This document shows positions 1 to 7,882 of a stretch of 64,000 nt of DNA, piece by piece; position 1 is the first letter of the stretch; each line of letters begins with the position of its first letter. Below the pieces are notes generated by a model. It worked only from the letters and a program-made list of their open reading frames with translations, was not told the DNA's origin and did not search any database. Made by a program: the position numbers and the translations under genes. Source of the DNA: an uncultured Saprospiraceae bacterium (lineage in GTDB: Bacteria; Bacteroidota; Bacteroidia; Chitinophagales; Saprospiraceae); the NCBI GenBank assembly GCA_937139495.1, contig CAKZQC010000014.1:140591-204590 (forward strand), in the 5' to 3' direction.

Positions 1-573
1 ACAGCCTTTATTGCACTACTTGTGTATGCTGACGGTGAAAAAAGTTATATTGTAGCACCTAATGGTCTAACTGTAGGAGATACAGTTGTTTCAGGTTCAG
101 GAATTGCTCCTGATCTCGGTAACACAATGCCTATCGGAGAAATGCCGCTTGGTACCAAAATTCATAATATCGAAACTCGTCCTGGTAAAGGAGGTGTATT
201 GGTAAGAAGTGCAGGTGCAGGTGCAGAATTGACTGGTAAGGACGGGAAATATGTCATTATTAAGTTACCTTCAAGTGAAACTCGCCAAATCTTGGCTGTT
301 TGTCGTGCTACTGTTGGAGAAGTCTCTAACAAAGACCATGGTCTAGAAGTAGTAGGTAAAGCAGGTCGTAGCCGTTGGTTAGGAAGACGTCCTAGAGTAC
401 GTGGTGTAGCGATGAACCCTGTCGATCACCCCATGGGTGGTGGTGAAGGTAGAGCATCTGGGGGACACCCTCGCTCTCGTACGGGTATTATGTCTAAAGG
501 ACAGAAAACACGTAATCGCAAGAAATACTCTAATGACATGATTGTCACTAGAAGAAAAACTAAACAAAAATAA
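1..573 (+). CDS. rplB: 50S ribosomal protein L2, 5' end missing
   Basis: The window opens inside this gene. Reading in frame from base 1 gives L2 without its N-terminal part (about 190 codons seen, against roughly 275 usual). L2 binds 23S rRNA close to the peptidyl-transferase centre. The C-terminal signature [16 protein letters not shown] (about 403-450) is intact, including the conserved His, and a Lys/Arg-rich tail follows. It heads a co-directional run of ribosomal genes, and only eight bases separate its stop from rpsS. The truncation is an effect of the window edge, not a pseudogene. Confidence 0.97.
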   Translation, partial: TAFIALLVYADGEKSYIVAPNGLTVGDTVVSGSGIAPDLGNTMPIGEMPLGTKIHNIETRPGKGGVLVRSAGAGAELTGKDGKYVIIKLPSSETRQILAVCRATVGEVSNKDHGLEVVGKAGRSRWLGRRPRVRGVAMNPVDHPMGGGEGRASGGHPRSRTGIMSKGQKTRNRKKYSNDMIVTRRKTKQK

Positions 574-581
574 TAAGTAAA

Positions 582-851
582 ATGGCACGTTCATTAAAAA
601 AAGGCCCTTACGTATTTTACAAATTATTGAGTAAAATCTTGAAGGCAAAAGACTCTAAAAAGAAAACAGTAATTAAGACTTGGTCTCGCTCTTCTATGAT
701 CATTCCTTTGATGGTCGGAGAAACAATTGCTGTACATAATGGTAAAACTTTCGTTCCTGTTTTTGTTACAGAAAACATGGTTGGACACAAGCTCGGTGAG
801 TTTTCTCCAACTCGTACGTACCGAGGACACGGAGGAAACAGAAAGAAATAA
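582..851 (+). CDS. rpsS: 30S ribosomal protein S19
   Basis: S19 sits in the head of the small subunit, paired with S13. The 89-residue product begins [11 protein letters not shown] and carries the family's signature stretch near its C-terminus ([17 protein letters not shown]). The length is normal. The start follows an A-rich spacer (aataagtaaa) with no Shine-Dalgarno, as is usual in Bacteroidota. Its place between rplB and rplV is the universal S10-operon order. Confidence 0.97.
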   Translation: MARSLKKGPYVFYKLLSKILKAKDSKKKTVIKTWSRSSMIIPLMVGETIAVHNGKTFVPVFVTENMVGHKLGEFSPTRTYRGHGGNRKK

Positions 852-879
852 TAAACAATAGCAAAGTACAATATAAATT

Positions 880-1299
880 ATGGAACAAAATAATGAATTT
901 GTAACGGCTGTTGCGAGATTGAAAGGGTGTGGCATGTCTGCACGAAAAATGCGTCTAGCTGCCGATATTATCCGTGGAGAGGAAGTAGGTAAGGCACTAG
1001 GTATCTTGAAATTTACCAAAAAGGAAGCCGCAGTTTGGTTGGATAAATTGCTGACATCAGCAATTGCTAACTGGAGTGTATTGGCTGACAATGAGGCAGA
1101 TGATTACAACTTGGTTGTATCTGCTATCTGGGTAGATCAAGCACCTCAGCTGAAGCGTTTTCGCCCTGCTCCGCACGGTCGTGCACATCGCATTCGTAAG
1201 CATTCTTGTCATGTTACTCTTCAAGTTACCAATACTAAAGCAGTAGAAGTAGCACAAGAAGAAGTTTATGAAGAAGCTGAATTAGAAGAAACCGAATAA
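880..1299 (+). CDS. rplV: 50S ribosomal protein L22
   Basis: L22 lines the peptide exit tunnel. The globular part and the long hairpin are recognisable, with APHGRAHRIRKHSCHVTL near residues 92-109. At 139 residues it is longer than the typical ~110 because of an acidic C-terminal tail (VEVAQEEVYEEAELEETE). Acidic tails also occur on L17 in this operon. Order and spacing (28 bases after rpsS, 30 before rpsC) support co-transcription. Confidence 0.96.
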   Translation: MEQNNEFVTAVARLKGCGMSARKMRLAADIIRGEEVGKALGILKFTKKEAAVWLDKLLTSAIANWSVLADNEADDYNLVVSAIWVDQAPQLKRFRPAPHGRAHRIRKHSCHVTLQVTNTKAVEVAQEEVYEEAELEETE

Positions 1300-1329
1300 T
1301 CAACCAAGGATAACACTAATAAAATTATT

Positions 1330-2082
1330 ATGGGACAAAAGACAAATCCTATTGGCAATCGTTTAGGGATTGTTCGTGGTTGGGATTCACAATGGTTTAG
1401 CCCTTCCAACAAATATGGAGAGAATGTAGTGAGTGATGAAAAAATCCGTCGCTACCTCAAAGTACGTGTAGATAAAGGTGGTATTGCTCGTATCGTTATT
1501 GAGCGTACTCTAAAACGTATTACAGTTACTATTCATACCTCTAGACCTGGTATCATTATCGGGAAAGGTGGTCAGGAAGTAGACAAGATTCGTGAAGAGT
1601 TGAAATCTCTTACTGGAAGCGATGTACAAATCAACATTGTTGAGATTCGCAAACCAGAATTGAGTGCTCAAATTGTAGGCGAAACTATCGCTAAACAAAT
1701 CGAAGCGCGTATCAACTACCGTAAAGCTACCAAAATGTCTATCCAGTCAACTATACGTGCAGGTGCTGAAGGTGCCAAAGTACGTTTGTCTGGTCGTTTG
1801 AATGGAGCGGATATGGCTCGCTCGGAAGAGTATAAAGAGGGAAGAAGTCCTTTGCATACTTTCCGTGCAGATATTGACTATGCACTTGTAGAAGCATTAA
1901 CTGTATATGGTAAAATCGGTATTAAAGTATGGATTTGCCGTGGCGAAATTTTTGAGAAGGTTGACTTGTTCTCTTCTGAAGAATCTAAGCGTGGAGACAG
2001 AAAAGGTGGAAACAAAGGCGGACGTGATAATAACCGCAGACGTAGAAACGATGGCAACAACAGCCGTAGAAGAAAAAAATAA
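1330..2082 (+). CDS. rpsC: 30S ribosomal protein S3
   Basis: S3 lies at the mRNA entry site of the 30S subunit. The N-terminal [14 protein letters not shown] motif and the KH domain loop ([17 protein letters not shown], about residues 75-92) are clear. The 250-residue protein ends in a long, very basic low-complexity tail rich in Arg, Gly and Asn (from about residue 220), longer than in E. coli. An unusually long 130-base gap follows before rplP; it contains a candidate promoter and hairpin. Confidence 0.97.
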   Translation: MGQKTNPIGNRLGIVRGWDSQWFSPSNKYGENVVSDEKIRRYLKVRVDKGGIARIVIERTLKRITVTIHTSRPGIIIGKGGQEVDKIREELKSLTGSDVQINIVEIRKPELSAQIVGETIAKQIEARINYRKATKMSIQSTIRAGAEGAKVRLSGRLNGADMARSEEYKEGRSPLHTFRADIDYALVEALTVYGKIGIKVWICRGEIFEKVDLFSSEESKRGDRKGGNKGGRDNNRRRRNDGNNSRRRKK

Positions 2083-2098
2083 AAAAGATAAAGGAGAA

Positions 2099-2129
2099 TT
2101 GAAGAAATAGATTTTTTTTCATATCTTCG
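2099..2129 (+). promoter_or_regulatory. Candidate internal promoter upstream of rplP
   Basis: TTG at 2099-2101, a 20-base spacer and TATCTTCG at 2122-2129 match the Bacteroidota promoter pattern (TTG, 17-23 bases, TAnnTTTG) with one mismatch in the -7 box. It lies in the only long gap in this part of the S10 operon and would start transcripts just before the hairpin at 2130-2181. Confidence 0.45.
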
Positions 2130-2181
2130 CACTCGCTTCTAATGCACACCTTTGGATAAGTCTGTCCGTTAGGAGCGAGTG
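2130..2181 (+). promoter_or_regulatory. Hairpin in the rpsC-rplP spacer
   Basis: CACTCGCTTCTAA (2130-2142) pairs over 13 positions, with one G-U wobble, to TTAGGAGCGAGTG (2169-2181), enclosing a 26-base loop. No U-run follows directly, so it does not look like a terminator. It may be a translational control or RNA-processing element in the leader of rplP. The structure is seen; the role is inferred. Confidence 0.5.
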
Positions 2182-2212
2182 TATTTTGTAGTATATAATT
2201 AACTAACAAGAA

Positions 2213-2635
2213 ATGTTACAGCCGAAAAAAACGAAGTATCGTAAGCAGCAGAAAGGGCGCGTGAAAGGTTTGGCTCACAAAGGTTCGAAAATATCTTTCG
2301 GAACTTTTGGAATCAAAACATTAGAAACAGCTTGGATAACAAGCCGTCAGATAGAAGCCGCACGTATTGCTATGACACGTTACATGAAACGTGAGGGTAA
2401 AGTGTGGATTCGCATATTCCCTGATAAACCTGTTACAAAGAAGCCTTTAGAGGTACGTATGGGTAAGGGTAAAGGTGGTTTGTCGCACTATGTTGCGACT
2501 ATCAAGCCGGGTCGTGTTCTTTTTGAACTAGACGGTGTGCCTAGAGAAGTGGCAGAAGAAGCGTTGCGTTTAGCAGCTCAGAAACTACCTGTAAAAACTA
2601 AATTCGTGGTTCGTACAGACTATGTCGAAGCCTAA
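2213..2635 (+). CDS. rplP: 50S ribosomal protein L16
   Basis: L16 helps organise the A-site region of the 50S subunit. The product (140 residues, normal length) begins [16 protein letters not shown] and contains the conserved block [13 protein letters not shown] near residues 76-88. Twenty-three bases separate it from rpmC. The long leader with its own promoter-like sequence suggests an additional transcription start here. Confidence 0.97.
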   Translation: MLQPKKTKYRKQQKGRVKGLAHKGSKISFGTFGIKTLETAWITSRQIEAARIAMTRYMKREGKVWIRIFPDKPVTKKPLEVRMGKGKGGLSHYVATIKPGRVLFELDGVPREVAEEALRLAAQKLPVKTKFVVRTDYVEA

Positions 2636-2658
2636 CACACTTAAACTTATTTAGCAAG

Positions 2659-2913
2659 ATGACTAAATTGAAATTAGATGGCTTGAGTACTGAAGAGTTG
2701 AACAAAGAATTGGAGACAGTTGAAAACCAACTACAAGATTTGAAGTTCAGCAATGCACTATCTACGCTTGAGAACACTACTGAAATAACAGTAGCAAGAC
2801 GTAATATAGCACGTATCAAAACGAAACTCAGAGCCCAAGAGCTAGAAGGATCTACTCAAAAGAGAGACAAGATTCAGACTAGAAGAAGGATAGCAAAAAA
2901 AATTAAAAAGTAA
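2659..2913 (+). CDS. rpmC: 50S ribosomal protein L29
   Basis: This 84-residue protein has the two-helix pattern of L29, which sits near the exit tunnel beside L23 and forms part of the docking site for targeting factors. The segment LQDLKFSNALSTLENTTEI followed by ARRNIARIKTKLRAQE corresponds to the family signature. The C-terminal 15-20 residues are a basic extension beyond the usual ~65. Confidence 0.93.
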   Translation: MTKLKLDGLSTEELNKELETVENQLQDLKFSNALSTLENTTEITVARRNIARIKTKLRAQELEGSTQKRDKIQTRRRIAKKIKK

Positions 2914-2931
2914 TTAAAATCAATTTCCGCA

Positions 2932-3195
2932 ATGGAAGGAGTAAAAAGAAACCTACGTAAACAACGTACGGGCATAGTTACTAGTAATAAAATGGATAAA
3001 ACCGTTACGGTCTCAATCGAACGTAAGGTGAAACACCCAATTTATGGCAAAACCGTGAAGAAATCTAAGAAATTTCTAGCTCACGATGATACCAATACTT
3101 GTAACATAGGAGACGTAGTACGCATCATGGAAACAAGACCATTGAGCAAACGCAAACGTTGGAGATTAGTAGAAATTATAGAACGTGCCAAATAA
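2932..3195 (+). CDS. rpsQ: 30S ribosomal protein S17
   Basis: S17 is a primary 16S rRNA-binding protein with an OB fold. The 87-residue product shows [20 protein letters not shown], then [18 protein letters not shown] and the C-terminal [20 protein letters not shown] block, all family signatures. Spacing is 18 bases from rpmC and 12 to rplN. Confidence 0.96.
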   Translation: MEGVKRNLRKQRTGIVTSNKMDKTVTVSIERKVKHPIYGKTVKKSKKFLAHDDTNTCNIGDVVRIMETRPLSKRKRWRLVEIIERAK

Positions 3196-3207
3196 TACAA
3201 TTTAATC

Positions 3208-3573
3208 ATGATACAACAAGAAAGTAGATTAAGAGTTGCGGACAATTCTGGAGCAAAAGAAGTACTTTGTATAAAAGTATTAGGCGGTTCTAAAAGACGT
3301 TACGCATCGATTGGGGATATTATAGTAGTTACTGTCAAAGATGCTTCCCCTGGAGGTATCAAGAAAGGAACTGTTTCTAAAGCAGTGATCGTCAGAACCA
3401 AAAAAGAAATTCGTAGAAAAGATGGGTCTTACATCAGATTTGATGATAATGCAGTAGTATTATTGAGCGCTAGTGAAGAGCCTCGTGGTACTCGTATTTT
3501 TGGACCTGTTGCTCGTGAATTACGTGAGCGTGATTTTATGAGAATTGTTTCATTAGCACCAGAAGTACTATAA
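3208..3573 (+). CDS. rplN: 50S ribosomal protein L14
   Basis: L14 forms an intersubunit bridge and binds 23S rRNA. The product has normal length (121 residues), beginning [19 protein letters not shown], with the barrel signature around residues 60-85 and the conserved ending [12 protein letters not shown]. Six bases separate it from rplX. Confidence 0.97.
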   Translation: MIQQESRLRVADNSGAKEVLCIKVLGGSKRRYASIGDIIVVTVKDASPGGIKKGTVSKAVIVRTKKEIRRKDGSYIRFDDNAVVLLSASEEPRGTRIFGPVARELRERDFMRIVSLAPEVL

Positions 3574-3579
3574 ATCAAC

Positions 3580-3906
3580 ATGAACAAGAACAACAAAAAG
3601 ACGAAAAGTCATATCAAAAAAGGCGATACTGTCGTAGTTTTGTCTGGAGATAGCAAAGGAGAGCAAGGGGTAGTACAAAAAATAATTACCGCTGAATACC
3701 GTGCTATTGTAGAAGGAGTTAACTTAGTGAAACGCCATGTACGTCCTACTGCCGAGCAGCCAGGAGGTATCAACCAAAAAGAAGCGTCTATCCATATTTC
3801 TAATTTGATGCTAGTTGATGCCGATGGGCAAGCTACTAGAATCAAGAAAGGAAAAGAAGATGGCAAGTCGGTTCGTATTTCTAAGAAAACAGGAAATAAA
3901 ATATAG
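3580..3906 (+). CDS. rplX: 50S ribosomal protein L24
   Basis: L24 initiates 50S assembly. A KOW motif occupies about residues 13-40 ([20 protein letters not shown]), followed by [13 protein letters not shown]. The length (108 residues) is typical, with a Lys-rich N-terminus. The stop is almost adjacent to the rplE start at 3908. Confidence 0.96.
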   Translation: MNKNNKKTKSHIKKGDTVVVLSGDSKGEQGVVQKIITAEYRAIVEGVNLVKRHVRPTAEQPGGINQKEASIHISNLMLVDADGQATRIKKGKEDGKSVRISKKTGNKI

Positions 3907-3907
3907 A

Positions 3908-4471
3908 ATGAGCTATCAACCAAGGTTAAAAACAAAGTACAGAGAGGAGCTTGTCCAGAAAATGATGGACAAATTTAAATACTCTTCTGTTATGCAAGTT
4001 CCAAAGTTGACTAAAATTTGTGTCAACCAAGGGGTAGGACTAGCAACATCGGACAAGAAAATGGTCGATACTGCTGTTCAGGAATTAAGTATGATTACTG
4101 GTCAAAAAGCAGTGAAAACTATAGCAAAAAAATCTATCTCTAACTTTAAATTGAGAGAAGGTATGCCAATCGGTGCTAGAGTAACACTACGTCAGAATAC
4201 CATGTATGACTTTTTGGATCGTTTAGTATCTATTGCACTACCTCGTGTACGTGACTTTAGAGGTATCAACGACAAAAGTTTTGATGGTAGAGGCAATTAC
4301 ACTTTAGGTGTGACTGAACAAATCATTTTCCCTGAAATTGATTTGGATAAAATTCCTCGTATTACTGGTATGGATATTACTTTCGTAACGACTGCCAAAA
4401 CAGATGAAGAAGCTCTAGAATTATTGAAATTATTGGGCTTACCTTTCAAAAACCAGATAACACAAAAGTAA
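3908..4471 (+). CDS. rplE: 50S ribosomal protein L5
   Basis: L5 binds 5S rRNA in the central protuberance. I place the start at the ATG giving [16 protein letters not shown], which matches family N-termini. The same frame is open further upstream, but only inside rplX. The 187-residue product has the signature [14 protein letters not shown] around residues 80-93 and the C-terminal [19 protein letters not shown]. One base separates its stop from the rpsN start. Confidence 0.96.
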   Translation: MSYQPRLKTKYREELVQKMMDKFKYSSVMQVPKLTKICVNQGVGLATSDKKMVDTAVQELSMITGQKAVKTIAKKSISNFKLREGMPIGARVTLRQNTMYDFLDRLVSIALPRVRDFRGINDKSFDGRGNYTLGVTEQIIFPEIDLDKIPRITGMDITFVTTAKTDEEALELLKLLGLPFKNQITQK

Positions 4472-4472
4472 A

Positions 4473-4742
4473 ATGGCCAGAAAAGCAGTTATAGCAAGAG
4501 AAAAGAAAAGAGAAAGACTAGTAGCAAAATATGCTGACCTACGTGCTGAATTGAAAGCAAAAGGTGATTATGATGCACTAGACAAATTGCCTAAAAATTC
4601 TTCTAAAGTTAGACTACATAACCGTTGTCAACTAACAGGAAGACCTAAAGGGTATATGCGTCACTTCGGTGTCTCTCGTGTTACTTTCAGAGAAATGGCC
4701 CTAAAGGGTGTTATTCCTGGAATTACCAAAGCAAGTTGGTAA
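4473..4742 (+). CDS. rpsN: 30S ribosomal protein S14, zinc-less form
   Basis: S14 stabilises the 30S head. The 89-residue product lacks the CxxC pairs of the short zinc-binding type and is the longer zinc-independent form. It ends [20 protein letters not shown] and [18 protein letters not shown]. It is followed by a 151-base gap with hairpins and a promoter-like box before rpsH, one of the largest breaks in the operon. Confidence 0.96.
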   Translation: MARKAVIAREKKRERLVAKYADLRAELKAKGDYDALDKLPKNSSKVRLHNRCQLTGRPKGYMRHFGVSRVTFREMALKGVIPGITKASW

Positions 4743-4753
4743 AGACCTGAATT

Positions 4754-4774
4754 GTGCATACTATGTATGCACAT
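4754..4774 (+). promoter_or_regulatory. Hairpin after rpsN, trinucleotide loop
   Basis: TGTGCATAC (4754-4762) and GTATGCACA (4766-4774) form a perfect 9-bp stem with a TAT loop just downstream of the rpsN stop. No U-run follows. It resembles the other tight-looped hairpins at the rplO-secY and rpsD-rpoA junctions and may mark a processing or mRNA-stability site. Confidence 0.5.
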
Positions 4775-4796
4775 TCCAGTTAATATAAATATAAAG

Positions 4797-4840
4797 AACC
4801 TCTAAAAGAGGGGTTTGTTTTTTGAAATTTTTTATTTTTG
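4797..4840 (+). promoter_or_regulatory. Attenuator-like hairpin and -7 box before rpsH
   Basis: CCTCT-aaa-AGAGG (4799-4811), flanked by AA/TT, is followed by a T-rich run (ttgtttttt), a weak intrinsic-terminator shape. Directly after it TATTTTTG (4833-4840) fits the TAnnTTTG -7 consensus; the best TTG upstream (4815-4817) is only 15 bases away, shorter than usual. This could be a partial transcription break and restart within the spc operon. Confidence 0.35.
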
Positions 4841-4893
4841 AATCAGTGGCTACATCTTTCTCCGAGATAATAGTCACGATTAAAATGTATAGT

Positions 4894-5298
4894 ATGGCAC
4901 TTACAGATCCTATTGCGGATTATTTAACACGTATCCGTAATGCTCAGATGGCTGGACACCGTATGGTAGAAATTCCAGCATCCAATCTGAAAAAAAGAAT
5001 AACTGAAATCCTTTATAATCAAGGATATATTCTTAAGTACAAATTTAATGAAACTGCCAACAAGCAAGGTGCTATCATGATAGCATTGAAGTATGATAAG
5101 GAATCTAAAAAACCTGTCATTCAGAAGCTAACGAGAGTTTCAAGACCTGGTTTGAGACAATATGTAAAGTCTACAGAACTACCAAGTGTAATCAATGGCT
5201 TAGGAACAGCTGTTATCTCTACTTCTAAAGGAGTAGTAACAGAAAAAACAGCTAGAAAAGAAAATGTTGGTGGAGAAGTACTTTTCTACATCTACTAA
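4894..5298 (+). CDS. rpsH: 30S ribosomal protein S8
   Basis: S8 is a primary 16S rRNA binder and, in E. coli, the translational repressor of the spc operon. I chose the ATG giving MALTDPIADYLTRIRNAQMA because it matches family N-termini; upstream in-frame codons fall in the promoter-like leader. The 134-residue product ends with the conserved STSKGVVTEKTARKENVGGE block followed by LFYIY. Confidence 0.95.
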   Translation: MALTDPIADYLTRIRNAQMAGHRMVEIPASNLKKRITEILYNQGYILKYKFNETANKQGAIMIALKYDKESKKPVIQKLTRVSRPGLRQYVKSTELPSVINGLGTAVISTSKGVVTEKTARKENVGGEVLFYIY

Positions 5299-5359
5299 GA
5301 TTACAATAGTAGATTTTTAAGTACACATTCAATTCAGTAGATTTTAAAAAATAAAAATA

Positions 5360-5914
5360 ATGTCAAGAATAGGTAAAAATCCTGTTGATATAACCAGTGG
5401 TGTAACAGTCACTGTTGACAAAAACGTGGTGACCGTCAAAGGACCAAAAGGTGAATTACAACAAATCATCAACTCCGACGGAATCTCTGTGAAAGTAGAG
5501 GAAAGCCAAGTAGTAGTCGAAAGAGCAACAGAACAAAAGCGTCATAAAGCTATGCACGGCTTGTATCGTCAGTTGATTAGAAACATGATACAAGGTGTCA
5601 CTGAAGGATATGTTATCGAACTAGAACTACACGGTGTAGGTTATCGTGCTAATAACACTGGTCAACTATTAGAATTGCAACTAGGGTATTCTCACCCAGT
5701 TATGTTCTACGTGCCAGAGGAAGTTAAGGTAGAAACTAAGATGGATAAGGGTAAAGCTCCTGCTATCATCTTAACTAGTAACGATAAGCAATTGGTTGGT
5801 CAAATAGCCGCTAAAATTCGTGCTTTCCGTAAAACTGAGCCATATAAAGGTAAAGGTGTCCGATTCAAAGGAGAGGAAGTGAGAAGAAAAGCAGGTAAAA
5901 CAGCCGCTAAATAG
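5360..5914 (+). CDS. rplF: 50S ribosomal protein L6
   Basis: L6 has two similar domains and lies near the factor-binding site. The 184-residue product begins MSRIGKNPVDI, and the second domain ends with the signature EPYKGKGVRFKGEEVRRKAGK. Length and order (rpsH-rplF-rplR) are standard. Confidence 0.97.
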   Translation: MSRIGKNPVDITSGVTVTVDKNVVTVKGPKGELQQIINSDGISVKVEESQVVVERATEQKRHKAMHGLYRQLIRNMIQGVTEGYVIELELHGVGYRANNTGQLLELQLGYSHPVMFYVPEEVKVETKMDKGKAPAIILTSNDKQLVGQIAAKIRAFRKTEPYKGKGVRFKGEEVRRKAGKTAAK

Positions 5915-5954
5915 TAGATAATAATTTCTTCAAAAGATATATTATACAATAATC

Positions 5955-6323
5955 ATGGGATCTAAAACAATATCTCGTCGTAGAAAGATTCAAAGACGAG
6001 TCAGAAAGAAAATAAAAGGTACCGCCACTAGACCTAGACTAAGTGTATTCAGAAGTAACAAAGGTGTTTATGCACAAGTTATTGATGATAACGCTGGTTC
6101 AACACTGGCAGCTGCTTCTTATAAAGAAGTACAAGGTGCTACTAGAATGGAAGTAGCAACAGCATTGGGACGTCTCATTGGAGAGCGTGCTATCGCAGCA
6201 GGAATTAATAATGTTGTCTTTGATAGAAGTGGCTATCTATATCACGGACGTATCAAGGCTTTGGCTGATGGTGCACGTGGTGAGAAAAAAGAAGACGGAA
6301 CCAACGAATTGCTACAATTCTAA
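5955..6323 (+). CDS. rplR: 50S ribosomal protein L18
   Basis: L18 binds 5S rRNA together with L5. The 122-residue product shows [20 protein letters not shown] and the C-terminal [20 protein letters not shown], followed by a short polar extension ([16 protein letters not shown]). Eleven bases separate it from rpsE. Confidence 0.96.
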   Translation: MGSKTISRRRKIQRRVRKKIKGTATRPRLSVFRSNKGVYAQVIDDNAGSTLAAASYKEVQGATRMEVATALGRLIGERAIAAGINNVVFDRSGYLYHGRIKALADGARGEKKEDGTNELLQF

Positions 6324-6334
6324 ATCTGAATAAA

Positions 6335-6853
6335 ATGGCTAAGAAGAAAAATAATAGAGTAAAATCTGCCGAAAGTGATCTAAAAGAAAAATTAGTAACA
6401 CTTAATCGTGTAGCTAAGGTTACTAAGGGTGGACGTACGTTTAGTTTTGCAGCAATTGTAGTTGTAGGTGATGGTAATGGTACCGTTGGACATGGTCTAG
6501 GTAAAGCTCGTGAGGTAGCAAGTGCTATCACTAAAGCAGTAGATGATGCCAAGAAAAGCCTTATCAAAGTTCCAATTTATAACGGAACTATCCCACATGC
6601 ACAGCATGGTAGATACGGCGCAGGTAGAATATTTATCAAGCCTGCAGCTGATGGTACTGGTGTTATCGCTGGTGGTGCAATGCGTGCCGTATTGGAGGTA
6701 GCTGGTGTACACAATGTATTGGCTAAATCAATTGGTACTTCTAACCCACACAACGTGGTAAAAGCAACAATTGATGCACTAAGCAAATTGCGTTCTCCTA
6801 TAGAAGTCGCTCGTATGAGAGGTATCTCTATGGATCAGGTTTTTAATGGATAA
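6335..6853 (+). CDS. rpsE: 30S ribosomal protein S5
   Basis: S5 contributes to decoding fidelity at the mRNA channel. The double-stranded-RNA-binding-like domain ([19 protein letters not shown], about residues 18-36) and the signature region around [17 protein letters not shown] are present. The second domain ends [11 protein letters not shown]. The length of 172 residues is normal. Confidence 0.97.
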   Translation: MAKKKNNRVKSAESDLKEKLVTLNRVAKVTKGGRTFSFAAIVVVGDGNGTVGHGLGKAREVASAITKAVDDAKKSLIKVPIYNGTIPHAQHGRYGAGRIFIKPAADGTGVIAGGAMRAVLEVAGVHNVLAKSIGTSNPHNVVKATIDALSKLRSPIEVARMRGISMDQVFNG

Positions 6854-6871
6854 TCTTTAAAAGAATTAAAA

Positions 6872-7048
6872 ATGGCTAAGATCAAACTTACTCAAGTAAA
6901 GAGTATCATTGACCGTCCAAAGCGTCAAAAGGCAACTATGTACGCATTAGGACTTCGTAAAATGAACCAAACAGTAGAACTAGAGTCTAATCCTCAAATT
7001 TTGGGCATGGTAGCTAAAATACAGCACCTTGTTAGAATTGAAGACTAA
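6872..7048 (+). CDS. rpmD: 50S ribosomal protein L30
   Basis: A short gene of 58 codons, read directly from the sequence: MAKIKLTQVKSIIDRPKRQK, then ATMYALGLRKMNQTVEL, ending HLVRIED. This is the full single-domain L30. It sits between rpsE and rplO, its universal place. A 73-base gap with a small hairpin precedes rplO. Confidence 0.95.
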   Translation: MAKIKLTQVKSIIDRPKRQKATMYALGLRKMNQTVELESNPQILGMVAKIQHLVRIED

Positions 7049-7121
7049 TAACTCCCTGTTCTCCTTATTCCAAAAAATTGACTCATTTCTTTAGGAAATG
7101 GACTATAAATAGTTTTTCAAA

Positions 7122-7802
7122 ATGAAACTACATAACTTAAAACCAGCATCGGGTTCTACCAAAAATAGAAAACGTATTGCTAGAGGTGTAGGTGCTGGCT
7201 CAGGCCGTACCGCTACTCGTGGTCACAAAGGAGCTAAATCTCGTTCTGGATATTCTAGTAAAAGAGCATTCGAAGGTGGACAAATGCCGCTACAGATGCG
7301 TATCCCTAAAAGAGGGTTCAAGAATACACACCGTAGATACAAAACTTCTAGACCAAACGATTTCAAAGCTGTTAGTTTAGAGCAATTGGAATACTTCGCT
7401 TCTACACACAACTTGAGCGAAATCACTCCAGCGACTCTTAATGATTCAGGATCGGTAACAGCATCTTACAAAGTATTGGGCGGACACAAGTTTGACCGTG
7501 CTATCGACGTAACTGCTCATAGATTCTCTGCTTCTGCTAAGAAAGCAATCACAGAAGCGGGTGGAAAAGCTTTTATCGCTTTTTCTTTGAATACCCTACA
7601 AGGTATTGCAGATGCAGCAGGTACAGATAAGATTGACCTAACACTAGTACGCAAGTACTTTAGCTATGTTGGAGAAGATGATCTTATCCATGTTACTGTT
7701 GATGGAGATATATCTCAGAAGCTTACTTTGGAAGTAAATAAAATATCTGATGAAGCAAAAAGTTTAGTAGAGTCTCGTGGAGGTTCTGTTTCACTAGTAT
7801 AA
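7122..7802 (+). CDS. rplO: 50S ribosomal protein L15 with duplicated C-terminal module
   Basis: L15 is an early-assembly 23S rRNA-binding protein. Residues 1-80 are the usual basic N-terminal arm (RGHKGAKSRSGY; EGGQMPLQMRIPKRGF). Residues 81-150 form the normal C-terminal module, ending AKKAITEAGGKA. A second segment, residues 151-226, repeats the layout of the first: FIAFSLNTLQ against FKAVSLEQLE, and EAKSLVESRGGSV against SAKKAITEAGGKA. The protein is therefore 226 residues instead of about 145-150. The reading frame is clean and the gene ends just before a strong hairpin and secY. Module duplication is inferred from pattern; divergence is high. Confidence 0.95.
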   Translation: MKLHNLKPASGSTKNRKRIARGVGAGSGRTATRGHKGAKSRSGYSSKRAFEGGQMPLQMRIPKRGFKNTHRRYKTSRPNDFKAVSLEQLEYFASTHNLSEITPATLNDSGSVTASYKVLGGHKFDRAIDVTAHRFSASAKKAITEAGGKAFIAFSLNTLQGIADAAGTDKIDLTLVRKYFSYVGEDDLIHVTVDGDISQKLTLEVNKISDEAKSLVESRGGSVSLV

Positions 7803-7808
7803 TTTATT

Positions 7809-7845
7809 ATAAGAATGGAAAAGTACTGTACTTTTCCATTCTTAT
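7809..7845 (+). promoter_or_regulatory. 17-bp perfect hairpin in the rplO-secY spacer
   Basis: ATAAGAATGGAAAAGTA (7809-7825) is the exact reverse complement of 7829-7845 with a CTG loop. Only a short T-containing tail (tctatagc) follows, so termination would be weak. The location suggests attenuation or mRNA processing that sets secY expression apart from that of the ribosomal genes. Confidence 0.6.
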
Positions 7846-7882
7846 TCTATAGCTTTATCTCCCAAAAATATATTTAAGTATA

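Noticed and set aside
3815..3907. Earlier start for rplE inside rplX
   Set aside because: Overlaps the whole end of rplX and has no resemblance to L5; the start at 3908 matches the family.
4822..4893. Extended start of rpsH adding up to 24 residues
   Set aside because: The extra residues come from the promoter-like leader and do not match S8; the ATG at 4894 gives the family N-terminus.
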